Source: Pseudomonas sp. BBP2017
GTDB taxonomy: Bacteria; Pseudomonadota; Gammaproteobacteria; Pseudomonadales; Pseudomonadaceae
Assembly: GCF_003024385.1 (NCBI RefSeq)
Contig: NZ_PVZN01000007.1
Span: 124,001-188,000 of the forward strand
Reading direction: 5' to 3'
Length of the DNA stretch: 64,000 nucleotides
A program made the translations under genes and the position numbers. Shown here in pieces: positions 20,919-29,091 of the stretch; the stretch's first letter is position 1; every line of letters starts with the position of its first letter. The notes under the pieces are model-generated. The model was not told where the DNA came from and ran no database searches. It saw only the letters and a program-made list of their open reading frames with translations.

Positions 20919-21759
20919 GGGCGGTGGCCGCTTGCAACGCCAGTAGTTGCGCCTGGGCCTGTTCGGCCTCTTGCTCCAGCTCGGCCAACTGCGCCAGCTG
21001 AGTAGCATTGGGTGTCTCACCGAAGGCGCTTCTGGCTTTGTTCAGCTGTGCCCGGCTCATGGCGGCGGTAATCTTGGCTTTTTTCAGGGCGGCATCGGCC
21101 GCGGCGGCTTTCTGTGCCTTGACCCGCTCGATGGCCGCTTTGATCGGGTCATCGCTGGTTACGGCTTGCTCCGGGATGTTGCTGGTGGTGGGACGTTGGC
21201 TGCGGGCCGCACGTTCGGCTTGCTTACGCGCTTCTTCGCGCTGCAGGCGGCTGTTACGCAATTCAAAGCGACGGCGGGCATGATTGCGTTTGGCGCTGCG
21301 GGCCGCTAGGGCCTCGGCGTCCTGGGCCATTCCGCCGACAATCGGGATGATGTTGCTGGTTGCGCTCAGGGGCAGCAGGTCGATGCAATCTACCGGGCAG
21401 GGTGCCACGCACAGGTCGCAGCCCGTGCATTCAGCACTGATCACGGTGTGCATCAATTTGGCTGCACCGACAATGGCATCCACCGGGCAGGCCTGGATGC
21501 ATTTGGTGCAGCCAATGCATTCGGCTTCGCGGATAAAGGCGACCTGGGGCGGCGCGCTACCACGCTCAGGGTCCAGGGCTATGATCGGCACCTGCAGCAG
21601 ATTGGCCAGGGCGGCGATGGTTTCGTTGCCGCCTGGCGGGCATTTATTGATCGCTTCGCCCTTGGCCAAGCCCTCTGCATAGGGCTTGCAGCCAGGGTGA
21701 CCGCATTTGCCGCATTGGGTTTGCGGCAGCAGGGCGTCGATGCGTTGAATTAGACTCAT
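20905..21759 (-). CDS. rnfB: RnfB-like iron-sulfur subunit without N-terminal anchor
   Basis: A 284-residue protein. The Fe-S domain begins almost at once: Cys16, Cys19, Cys24 and Cys40 form the first [4Fe-4S] site, followed by two ferredoxin-type sites ([12 protein letters not shown] and [12 protein letters not shown]). The ~28-residue membrane helix of ordinary RnfB is absent. Residues ~150-284 are an Arg/Lys/Ala/Gln-rich, probably coiled-coil extension; in many gammaproteobacteria such basic Ala-rich repeats sit on RnfC instead. The start overlaps rnfA by 4 bp. Confidence 0.9.
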   Translation of the reverse strand: MSLIQRIDALLPQTQCGKCGHPGCKPYAEGLAKGEAINKCPPGGNETIAALANLLQVPIIALDPERGSAPPQVAFIREAECIGCTKCIQACPVDAIVGAAKLMHTVISAECTGCDLCVAPCPVDCIDLLPLSATSNIIPIVGGMAQDAEALAARSAKRNHARRRFELRNSRLQREEARKQAERAARSQRPTTSNIPEQAVTSDDPIKAAIERVKAQKAAAADAALKKAKITAAMSRAQLNKARSAFGETPNATQLAQLAELEQEAEQAQAQLLALQAATAHAGR

Positions 21760-22337
21760 GATGTAAATAATCCGTTGAAGCCGAGAAACGCCAAGGCCAT
21801 CACTCCCGCGCCGATCAACTCAGCAGGCAGGCCGCGAAAGCTCTCGGGCATCGCTTCGTTGTCACTGCGTTGACGCAGGTCGGCGAACAGACCCAAAGCC
21901 AGCCAGAACCCCAGGCCACCGCCCAGGCTCCAGGCCAGGGTCTGCAGTGCGCCGTAGGCGCCTTCAATGACCTGCAGGCTCAAGCCTAGCAGTGCCACGT
22001 TACCCAGCAGCAACGGCAGCAGCCCGTTGAAGGGCAGGCTTGGCAAGGCTCGAGACAACAACCCGAGCAGCGGTTCGATCAGCAACACGCACAGGGGTAA
22101 CAGGACGAACAGGCGTAGATAGTCAAGCTGCAAGGGTTGCAGGAGGTAATGATCAAGCAGCTGTCCCAACGTGGCGGCCAGCACCAGTAACGCCAGCGTT
22201 GCCAGCCCCAGGGCGTGCAGTCGACGGCGGTCGTGGCCAGCAGAAGGTTGCAAGGCCGGGTCGATGGCCAGCCCTTGATGCAGGACCAGGTTGTTGACCA
22301 GCGCGGCGCTGATCAGGGCCAGGATGAATTCGCTCAT
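21756..22337 (-). CDS. rnfA: divergent RnfA-like membrane subunit
   Basis: A 193-residue RnfA/NqrE-family membrane protein. [11 protein letters not shown], the [24 protein letters not shown] end, and length identify it. Against E. coli RsxA, the two cluster cysteines are replaced: GLCPF reads AIDPA (Asp26), and TTNCAVLG reads LGNVALLG (Val114). I chose the ATG at 22337 from homology (MSEFIL); an in-frame ATG at 22349 is possible and neither has a strong ribosome site. First gene of rnfABDGE-nth. Confidence 0.87.
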   Translation of the reverse strand: MSEFILALISAALVNNLVLHQGLAIDPALQPSAGHDRRRLHALGLATLALLVLAATLGQLLDHYLLQPLQLDYLRLFVLLPLCVLLIEPLLGLLSRALPSLPFNGLLPLLLGNVALLGLSLQVIEGAYGALQTLAWSLGGGLGFWLALGLFADLRQRSDNEAMPESFRGLPAELIGAGVMALAFLGFNGLFTS

Positions 22338-22394
22338 GGGGGTGCACATTGCCAGGGCTGTTCGCCATTATCCGGCAATGACGCGAGGATGAGA

Positions 22395-22422
22395 ACGCCC
22401 CGGACGCAATCGTCCGGGGCGC
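22395..22422 (-). terminator. hairpin downstream of metG
   Basis: GCGCCCCGGACG-ATT-CGTCCGGGGCGT stem with no clear T run, 7 bp after the metG stop. Probably metG 3' end; weak as an intrinsic terminator. Confidence 0.55.
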
Positions 22423-22428
22423 TGGGCC

Positions 22429-24468
22429 TTACTTGATGCGCTGACCGGGCTTGGCGCCGCTGTCAGGGCTGAGCAGGTAGATTTCTTCACCGCCGGGGCC
22501 TGCTGCCATGACCATGCCTTCGGAGATGCCGAAGCGCATTTTGCGCGGCTTGAGGTTGGCGATCATCATGGTCAGGCGGCCTTCGAGCTTGGCCGGATCC
22601 GGGTACGCCGACTTGATGCCGGAGAACACATTGCGCTGCTCGTCACCGATGTCCAGGGTCAGGCGCAGCAGCTTGTCGGCGCCTTCCACGGCTTCGGCCT
22701 TGAGAATCAGGGCTACACGCAGGTCGACGGCAGCAAAGGTGTCGAAGTCAATCTCGGCCGACAGCGGGTCTTTGCTCAGTTCGCCATTGCCGGTAACAAC
22801 GGAAGTCTGACTGGCCGCCAGGTCTTCCTTGCTGGCGGCCGTCATGGCTTCGACCTTGGCCGGGTCGATACGGCTCATCAGTGCCTTGAACGGGTTCAGC
22901 TGGTGGTTGCTCAGGCGGGTCTGATGATCGTCCCAGGTCAGCGGCGCGACGTTGAGGAACGCCTCGGCATCGGCAGCCAGCAAAGGCAGTACCGGCTTGA
23001 GGAAGATCACCAGCTGGCGGAACAGGTTGATGCCCTGGGCACAGATGGCCTGGACTTCGTCCTGCTTGCCTTCCTGTTTGGCCAGGGACCAGGGTGCCTT
23101 GTCGGCGATCCAGGCGTTGGCGCGGTCGGCCAGGGCCATGATTTCACGCATGGCACGGGCGAAGTCGCGCGCTTCATAGGCCTCGGCGATGCTCGGCGCA
23201 GCGGCCAGGAAGGCTTCGGTCAGCTCTGGCGCGGCATCGCCGGACACCATTACGCCGTCATTGCCCTTTTGAATGAAACCGGCGCAACGGCTGGCAATGT
23301 TGACAACCTTGCCGACCAGGTCGGAGTTGACCTTCTGCACGAAGTCTTCCAGGTTCAGGTCGAGGTCATCGACGCCGCGGCTGAGCTTGGAGGCGTAGTA
23401 GTAACGCAGGTATTCCGGTGCCAGATGGTCCAGGTAGGTACGGGCCTTGATGAAGGTACCGCGCGACTTGGACATCTTTGAGCCGTTGACGGTCAGATAA
23501 CCGTGCACGTTGATGCCGGTAGGTTTGCGGTAGCCGGCGCCTTCGAGCATGGCAGGCCAGAACAGGGCGTGGAAGTTGACGATGTCCTTGCCGATGAAAT
23601 GGTACAGCTCGGCCTTGGAGTCCTTGTTCCAGAACGCGTCGAAGTCAAGCTCGGGACGACGGGCGCAGAGGTTCTTGAAGCTGGCCATGTAGCCGATCGG
23701 TGCGTCCAGCCAGACATAGAAATATTTGCCGGGCTCGTCCGGGATTTCGAAACCGAAATACGGTGCGTCACGGGAGATGTCCCATTCCTGCAGACCGGCA
23801 TCCAGCCACTCGGCGATCTTGTTGGCCACGGCGTCCTGCAGGGTGCCGCTACGGGTCCACTGCTGGAGCATGGCCTGGAAATCGGGGAGCTTGAAGAAGA
23901 AGTGCTGGGAGTCCTTGAGCACCGGCGTGGCGCCGGAAATCGCCGACTTGGGGTTCTTCAGCTCGGTCGGGGCATAGGTGGCGCCGCACTTTTCACAGTT
24001 GTCGCCATACTGGTCTTCAGCGGCGCACTTGGGGCAGGTGCCTTTGATGAAACGGTCGGCCAGGAACATTTTCTTGTCCGGGTCGAAATACTGGGTGATC
24101 GAGCGGGTGGCAATATGCCCGGCCTCACGCAGCTTGAGGTAGATCTGGCTCGACAGCTCGCGGTTTTCTTCGGCGTGGGTCGAGTGGAAGTTGTCGAAAT
24201 CCACCAGGAAGTCGGCGAAGTCTCCACTGTGCTCAGCCTGAACGGCGGCAATCAGTTGCTCGGGGGTGATGCCTTCCTTTTCGGCGCGCAGCATGATGGC
24301 CGAACCGTGGGCGTCGTCGGCGCAGACATACACACATTGGTTGCCGCGATGTTTCTGGTAGCGCACCCACATGTCTGTCTGGATGTACTCGAGCATATGG
24401 CCAAGGTGAATGGAACCATTGGCATAGGGCAGGGCGCTGGTGACGAGAATCTGACGTGGCTCGGACAT
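22429..24468 (-). CDS. metG: methionyl-tRNA synthetase
   Basis: Charges tRNA-Met. The 679-residue protein has the class I HIGH-type motif HLGH near residue 22, a zinc knuckle [17 protein letters not shown] near 145, KMSKS near residue 334, and a C-terminal tRNA-binding (EMAP/Trbp111) domain starting around 580 that supports dimerisation. It is divergent from the mrp gene, as in other Pseudomonas. Confidence 0.98.
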   Translation of the reverse strand: MSEPRQILVTSALPYANGSIHLGHMLEYIQTDMWVRYQKHRGNQCVYVCADDAHGSAIMLRAEKEGITPEQLIAAVQAEHSGDFADFLVDFDNFHSTHAEENRELSSQIYLKLREAGHIATRSITQYFDPDKKMFLADRFIKGTCPKCAAEDQYGDNCEKCGATYAPTELKNPKSAISGATPVLKDSQHFFFKLPDFQAMLQQWTRSGTLQDAVANKIAEWLDAGLQEWDISRDAPYFGFEIPDEPGKYFYVWLDAPIGYMASFKNLCARRPELDFDAFWNKDSKAELYHFIGKDIVNFHALFWPAMLEGAGYRKPTGINVHGYLTVNGSKMSKSRGTFIKARTYLDHLAPEYLRYYYASKLSRGVDDLDLNLEDFVQKVNSDLVGKVVNIASRCAGFIQKGNDGVMVSGDAAPELTEAFLAAAPSIAEAYEARDFARAMREIMALADRANAWIADKAPWSLAKQEGKQDEVQAICAQGINLFRQLVIFLKPVLPLLAADAEAFLNVAPLTWDDHQTRLSNHQLNPFKALMSRIDPAKVEAMTAASKEDLAASQTSVVTGNGELSKDPLSAEIDFDTFAAVDLRVALILKAEAVEGADKLLRLTLDIGDEQRNVFSGIKSAYPDPAKLEGRLTMMIANLKPRKMRFGISEGMVMAAGPGGEEIYLLSPDSGAKPGQRIK

Positions 24469-24622
24469 GGGGGCTCGGCTACTTTTTTCGGCTACTTGAG
24501 ATGAAACGGTGATCGGCCACTATAAAACGCCGGGAAATTTATTTCACCCCATGGACGTCTGTGGATGTTTCGCGGGTTAGCATAGTGGTCTGTTTTACTC
24601 AGTCTTTTTAACGGGAGTCTCC

Positions 24623-25717
24623 ATGAGTGCCGTCACTCGCGCAGCCGTCGAAGCCGTTCTTCGCCAGTACACCGACCCTTATCTGAACCAGGATCCGGTC
24701 AGCGCCGGCTGCGTCCAGGCCATCGATATCCAGGGCGAGCGGGTCAGCGTCCGGCTGCAACTGGGGTATGCCGCCGGTCTGTTCAAAAATGGCTGGGCCC
24801 AGGTCCTGCAAACGGCTATTGAAGGTATCGAGGGTGTCGCCTCGGCACAGGTTGAAATCAACTGTGTGATCACCGCGCACAAGTCTCAGGCGCAGATCCC
24901 GGGCCTGGCCAACGTCAAGAACATCATTGCCGTGGCCTCGGGTAAAGGCGGCGTGGGCAAGTCCACGACCGCTGCCAACCTGGCCCTGGCCCTGGCCCGT
25001 GAAGGCGCGCGGGTGGGGATTCTCGATGCCGACATCTATGGCCCAAGCCAAGGCGTGATGTTTGGTATTCCAGAACGCACCCGTCCGCAGGTCCGCGAGC
25101 AGAAGTGGTTCGTGCCGCTCAAGGCTCACGGTGTCGAAGTCATGTCGATGGCCTTTCTGACCGATGACAACACGCCGATGGTCTGGCGTGGGCCGATGGT
25201 TTCCGGGGCGTTGCTGCAATTGGTCACCCAGACAGCCTGGGACAACCTGGATTATCTGGTCATCGACATGCCGCCAGGCACCGGTGACATTCAACTGACC
25301 CTGGCGCAGAAAGTGCCGGTGGCAGGTTCAGTGATCGTCACCACCCCGCAGGACCTGGCGCTGATCGACGCCAAGAAAGGCGTGGAGATGTTCCGCAAGG
25401 TCAATATCCCGGTATTGGGCGTGGTCGAGAACATGGCCGTGCATATCTGCTCTAACTGTGGCCATGCCGAACATCTGTTTGGCGAAGGTGGCGGTGAGAA
25501 ACTGGCCAGTCAGTATGGCGTGGAACTGCTGGCCTCACTGCCGCTGTCGATGCTGATTCGCGAGCAGGCCGACAGTGGTAAGCCGACGACGATTGCCGAG
25601 CCGGAGAGCCAGATTGCCATGATCTATCAGGAGCTGGCTCGTCAGGTGGGAGCGAGGATCGTGTTGCAGGAGGCGGTGGCGCCTGCAATGCCTAACATCA
25701 CCATCAGCGAAGATTAA
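24623..25717 (+). CDS. apbC: Mrp/ApbC iron-sulfur cluster carrier ATPase
   Basis: A 364-residue P-loop ATPase that carries and transfers Fe-S clusters. An N-terminal MIP18-like domain (about 1-85) precedes a deviant Walker A ASGKGGVGKSTTAAN (about 109-123), DADIYGPSQG and the C-terminal cluster motif CSNCGH (CxxC). The start follows GGGAG. It faces away from metG, an arrangement common in gammaproteobacteria. Confidence 0.96.
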   Translation: MSAVTRAAVEAVLRQYTDPYLNQDPVSAGCVQAIDIQGERVSVRLQLGYAAGLFKNGWAQVLQTAIEGIEGVASAQVEINCVITAHKSQAQIPGLANVKNIIAVASGKGGVGKSTTAANLALALAREGARVGILDADIYGPSQGVMFGIPERTRPQVREQKWFVPLKAHGVEVMSMAFLTDDNTPMVWRGPMVSGALLQLVTQTAWDNLDYLVIDMPPGTGDIQLTLAQKVPVAGSVIVTTPQDLALIDAKKGVEMFRKVNIPVLGVVENMAVHICSNCGHAEHLFGEGGGEKLASQYGVELLASLPLSMLIREQADSGKPTTIAEPESQIAMIYQELARQVGARIVLQEAVAPAMPNITISED

Positions 25718-25725
25718 GCTGCAAT

Positions 25726-25783
25726 TATCGCGGGGCAAGCCCGCTCCCACAGAGGATTGCGGGAGCGGGCTTGCCCTGCGATA
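25726..25783. repeat. REP pair after apbC
   Basis: TATCGCGGGGCAAGCCCGCTC and its inverted copy GAGCGGGCTTGCCCTGCGATA, with a 15-base centre. It belongs to the same family as the other four, with one substitution in the right arm. Confidence 0.85.
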
Positions 25784-25800
25784 AGCTCAAAATCAGGGCA

Positions 25801-25835
25801 AAAAAAAGCCCCGCCTGTTAAGGGCGGGGCTTTTT
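25801..25835. terminator. bidirectional terminator between apbC and cold-shock gene
   Basis: AAAAAAAGCCCCGCC-TGTTAA-GGGCGGGGCTTTTT, with strong A and T tracts on both sides, between convergent genes. Confidence 0.95.
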
Positions 25836-25853
25836 CAAGCTGTAAAGCGGAAG

Positions 25854-26063
25854 TTAGATAACTTCTACTTCTTCAGCCTGCATGCCTTTCTGACCGCGGG
25901 TAGCGATGAAAGAGACCGCTTGGCCTTCTTTCAGGCTCTTGAAGCCGTCAGCCTTGATGGCTTTGAAGTGTACGAACAGGTCGTCACCGGATTGTGGGGT
26001 GATGAAGCCGAAGCCTTTTTCATCGTTGAACCACTTAACGGTACCGGTTTGGCGATTGGACAT
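25854..26063 (-). CDS. cold-shock domain protein (CspA family)
   Basis: A 69-residue OB-fold nucleic-acid chaperone with RNP1 KGFGFITP and RNP2 LFVHFKAI intact. The sequence [20 protein letters not shown] is the standard start, preceded by AAGGAGACAGACC. It is separated from divergent dcd by a long leader region, in keeping with post-transcriptional control of csp mRNAs. Whether it is cold-inducible cannot be told. Confidence 0.96.
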   Translation of the reverse strand: MSNRQTGTVKWFNDEKGFGFITPQSGDDLFVHFKAIKADGFKSLKEGQAVSFIATRGQKGMQAEEVEVI

Positions 26064-26413
26064 GGTCTGTCTCCTTGGACAAAGTTAACTACGACTCAGG
26101 AAACGCCCTGGCCGAGACTGAGTGCAAAGAGGCAGAAAATTCATGAAGATGGGTTGATCGAAATCTTGCATCAGGTAGATATTCTCAGTGACACGTGCAG
26201 CACAGTGGCGTCACCATAACCCTTTTTCCAGAACGTGCCAATGGTCTTGTTCAGCTTTCGCACAAATCATGACTGACGGTGCTGCATGCCTCCCTGAAGG
26301 CCCCGGGGCACGGGGATTCGACGCTTGGCGTTGGATGAAACTTTGAACCGGGCGCCGGGCCCGGTAAGATGCGCCACAGAATTTCTTCACCTCGTTACTT
26401 CAGGACACCCGCC
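26064..26413. other. divergent leader region between csp and dcd
   Basis: 350 bp without a gene. The csp side probably holds a long 5' untranslated leader. The dcd side contains a GC-rich segment at 26297-26370 (GGCCCCGGGGC and GCGCCGGGCCCGG runs), able to fold strongly. I cannot name a specific element. Confidence 0.4.
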
Positions 26414-26980
26414 ATGAGCATCAAATCGGACAAGTGGATTCGCCGCATGGCGCAGGAACACGGCATGATCGAGCCGTTCGTCGAACGCCAGGTGCGCGGT
26501 GAGAGCGACAACCGGCTGATCTCCTTCGGTGTCTCCAGCTACGGCTACGACGTACGCTGCGCCGACGAGTTCAAGGTGTTTACCAACATCAACTCGGCGA
26601 CCGTCGATCCGAAAAACTTCGACGCCGGCAGCTTTGTCGACGTCAAGAGCGACGTTTGCATCATCCCGCCGAACTCTTTCGCCCTGGCCCGCACCGTGGA
26701 GTACTTCCGGATTCCGCGTAACGTGCTGACCATCTGCCTGGGTAAAAGCACCTACGCCCGTTGCGGCATCATCGTCAACGTCACCCCGCTGGAACCTGAG
26801 TGGGAAGGCCACGTGACCCTGGAGTTCTCCAACACCACCACCTTGCCGGCGAAAATCTACGCCAATGAAGGCGTGGCGCAGATGCTCTTTCTGGAGTCCG
26901 ATGAAGAGTGCGAAGTGTCGTACAAGGACCGTGGTGGTAAATACCAGGGCCAGCGCGGCGTCACCCTGCCACGCACCTGA
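26414..26980 (+). CDS. dcd: dCTP deaminase
   Basis: Deaminates dCTP to dUTP, feeding dTTP synthesis. The 188-residue length is exact for the family. [20 protein letters not shown] and [31 protein letters not shown] contain the catalytic Arg/Ser/Glu region. The start at 26414 ([12 protein letters not shown]) is standard. It lies in the Pseudomonas metG-mrp-dcd block. Confidence 0.98.
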   Translation: MSIKSDKWIRRMAQEHGMIEPFVERQVRGESDNRLISFGVSSYGYDVRCADEFKVFTNINSATVDPKNFDAGSFVDVKSDVCIIPPNSFALARTVEYFRIPRNVLTICLGKSTYARCGIIVNVTPLEPEWEGHVTLEFSNTTTLPAKIYANEGVAQMLFLESDEECEVSYKDRGGKYQGQRGVTLPRT

Positions 26981-27079
26981 TCCGAAAAGGCGCGGGAATT
27001 CCCGGCGGCTGGCAGACTCTAATGAGATGAACTGTTTCGCCAGGCAACAGGCCTGGCGGACTTCGCCGAGGAGCCGCTC

Positions 27080-27313
27080 ATGAAACTCGATCCGGCCATC
27101 AGTGCCAAACTGGCTGTTTTACAGCCTAATCACGTCGGAGTGATGGCCTGGTCACTGCTGGCCCATCCGCATCCGCATATTGCCCAGGCAGGCGGTGTAC
27201 CCGGTCAGCCCGACCCGGACACCCCCGACCAGCCGTCACCCGACGAAAACCATCCGATGGAACCGGGTGAGCCAACGTTGCCTGACGAACCACCACCCGC
27301 GCCCGTCGCCTGA
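27080..27313 (+). CDS. small proline-rich hypothetical protein
   Basis: A 77-residue protein with a good ribosome site (GAGGAG, 7 bp before the ATG). Residues 1-35 are ordinary (MKLDPAISAKLAVLQPNHVG). The remainder is very rich in Pro, Asp and Glu (PGQPDPDTPDQPSPDE), likely disordered. No family recognised. The stop codon is only about 6 bp from the end of the aotP-like remnant on the other strand, so a deletion or insertion junction lies directly behind it. Confidence 0.6.
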   Translation: MKLDPAISAKLAVLQPNHVGVMAWSLLAHPHPHIAQAGGVPGQPDPDTPDQPSPDENHPMEPGEPTLPDEPPPAPVA

Positions 27314-27319
27314 GGTGTA

Positions 27320-27418
27320 CTTCAGGTTACCGCTCAAAAACTGACGCAGGCGATCGCTTTTCGGATTTCCGAGTACCTCGGCGGGTGGCTCCTGCTCTTC
27401 CACCAGGCCCTGGATCAC
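27320..27418 (-). pseudogene. 3' remnant of an amino-acid ABC ATPase (aotP/hisP-like)
   Basis: About 33 codons remain, reading IQGLVEEQEPPAEVLGNPKS then DRLRQFLSGNLK. This is the characteristic C-terminus of HisP/AotP-type ATPases, where the stop codon normally follows LK. Here there is no stop at that point. The fragment begins 6 bp after the aotO-like stop, so the entire Walker-containing body was deleted. It marks the far end of the decayed operon. Confidence 0.75.
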
Positions 27419-27424
27419 GATTAT

Positions 27425-28540
27425 TCAAGGCGCTAACAGGTAGCCGCTGCGGTAGGGCTGGTGGCCGGCCACATGAGCAATGACCATGCCCGCCGTGGCC
27501 ATGCGCCGTAGCGAACGGGCATACATAAGGCCGGGCTGGACGTTGTGCACCGCAGTCACCCGGTCGTTGAGCGGGTCGATGACCTCGGCGATCAACTGGC
27601 CAGCCTCCAGGTACTGGCCCGGCTTGACGTGGAATACCAGCAGGCCGCCCAACGGCGTGGTTACAGGCTCGACACCTGCCAGCGGGGTTGCCGGATACGA
27701 CAGTGGTGGAAGGGCGCTCGCTTGGCCTTCGATGGCGCCGTATTGCGTCAGATAATCGAGAATCGCCGCGCAATCCTGTTCTGCCAGCGGGTGGCTGACA
27801 TCGCCCTGACCGCGCAACTCGACGGTGACCGAGAAACTGCCTTGCGGGATCGGGAACTGTTTGCCGAAACGCTGCTGCAGCTGCCACCAGACCAGGGTGA
27901 AGCACTCGTCGAAGGATTGCCCGCCCGAATCGGTGGCCAGCAGGCTGGCCTGGGCACCCAGGTAGCGCGACAACGGCTCGACCTGCGGCCAGGCTTCGGG
28001 GGTGGTGTACAGGTGGGCGACGGCCTCGAAGTCGCAATGCAGGTCCAGCACCATCTCGGCATCGCAGGCCAGTCGCTGCAGGGTCAGGCGTTGCGACTGC
28101 AGCGGTGTATGTGCCGGGTGGGCATCCAGGGCACGGCGCAGGCATTCGCGGATCAGGGCAACGTTGTGCGCCGGATCCTGGCTCAAGTGCGCTTCGATCT
28201 GATCGCCGATCTTGTCGCTCAGGTCGACGAAGTTACGATTGAAATTCTCGCCACTCTGCAGCTCAAAGCGGCCCAGCGGCATGTCCATCAGCACCTGTTC
28301 CAGACCGACCGGGTTGGCGATCGGCACCAGTACGATCTCGCGGCGCAGCAAACCCCGGGCTTCGAGGTCGCCCAAGCGTTGTTTGAGGTGCCAGGCCACC
28401 AGCATGCCGGGCAATTCGTCGGCGTGCAGCGAGGCCTGGATGTAGATCTTGCCAGCACCCCGCGGGCCGAAATGGAAGCTGTGAATCTGGCGGGCGATCC
28501 CTGGAACCGGTGCCAGAATGTCGTGGGTCGAGTGATGCAT
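27425..28540 (-). CDS. AotO-like succinylglutamate desuccinylase/aspartoacylase-family protein
   Basis: A 371-residue M14-type zinc hydrolase-fold protein. Zinc ligands are in SLHADELPG (His and Glu, about 38-46) and DLHCDFEA (His, about 166-173). The C-terminal ~90 residues form a lipoyl/biotinyl-like beta domain (PLGGLLVFHVKPGQYLEAGQ). In P. aeruginosa such a gene (aotO) lies between the permease and ATPase genes of the arginine/ornithine importer; the flanking remnants show the same order here. It is the only complete gene of that set, so it may still act independently, or be a relic not yet decayed. Confidence 0.85.
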   Translation of the reverse strand: MHHSTHDILAPVPGIARQIHSFHFGPRGAGKIYIQASLHADELPGMLVAWHLKQRLGDLEARGLLRREIVLVPIANPVGLEQVLMDMPLGRFELQSGENFNRNFVDLSDKIGDQIEAHLSQDPAHNVALIRECLRRALDAHPAHTPLQSQRLTLQRLACDAEMVLDLHCDFEAVAHLYTTPEAWPQVEPLSRYLGAQASLLATDSGGQSFDECFTLVWWQLQQRFGKQFPIPQGSFSVTVELRGQGDVSHPLAEQDCAAILDYLTQYGAIEGQASALPPLSYPATPLAGVEPVTTPLGGLLVFHVKPGQYLEAGQLIAEVIDPLNDRVTAVHNVQPGLMYARSLRRMATAGMVIAHVAGHQPYRSGYLLAP

Positions 28541-28547
28541 ATCCGTC

Positions 28548-29049
28548 CTAGTGAGTCGGTCTTAGAAAAGCCAGCCAGCGCCGTTCGGCGAGGCGCAACA
28601 GGCCAACCAGTACGAAGGTCATGCACAGGTAGATCAGTGCGGCGATACCGAACGACTGGAAGGTCAGAAACGTGGCCGAGTTGGCGTCGCGGGCGACCTT
28701 GAGCACATCCGGCATGGTTGCGGTAAAGGCAACGGTGGTGGAGTGCAGCATCAGGATCACTTCGTTGCTGTAGTAGGGCAACGAGCGGCGAAGCGCCGAC
28801 GGCATGATGATATAAGCATAAAGTTTCCAACCGCGCAGGCCATAGGTCTTGGTTGTCTCCACCTCGCCATGGTTCATGCTGCGGATCGCTCCTGCGAAGA
28901 TCTCCGTGGTATTGGCACAGGTGTTCAGGGAGAAGGCCAGGAGCGTGCAGTTCATCGCGCCCCGAAAAAAACTGTCGAGCAGCGATTGCTCTCGCACCCC
29001 GGGTGCCGATGTTATAGCGCCGCTCCAGCCAGCGCAGGGCAATGTTCGA
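28548..29049 (-). pseudogene. fused remnants of amino-acid ABC permeases (aotQ 3' end, aotM 3' part)
   Basis: 28548-28985 encodes the C-terminal ~145 residues of a HisM/AotM-type permease. It includes the EAA-type segment NHGEVETTKTYGLRGWKLYAYI and ends RRWLAFLRPTH, but has no N-terminus or start. Directly upstream, in another frame (29049-28990), SNIALRWLERRYNIGTRGA looks like the C-terminus of the partner permease (HisQ/AotQ type). A deletion has therefore removed the end of the operon leader, most of aotQ, and the start of aotM, leaving a frame break. It is unlikely to be functional. Confidence 0.8.
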
Positions 29050-29058
29050 GGCGCTAGT

Positions 29059-29091
29059 GACTTCGCAGGAGTGGGCTTGTCCTGCGAAGTC
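29059..29091. repeat. REP-like palindrome at the cytochrome gene end
   Basis: GACTTCGCAGGA-GTGGGCTTG-TCCTGCGAAGTC: a perfect 12-bp stem with a 9-base loop. The loop GTGGGCTTG matches the core of the REP elements, so this looks like a variant. It overlaps the cytochrome stop codon and lies at the upstream breakpoint of the permease remnant. Confidence 0.7.

Noticed and set aside
27545..28702. 385-residue plus-strand frame opposite the aotO-like gene
   Set aside because: Shadow of the zinc-hydrolase gene, no motif.
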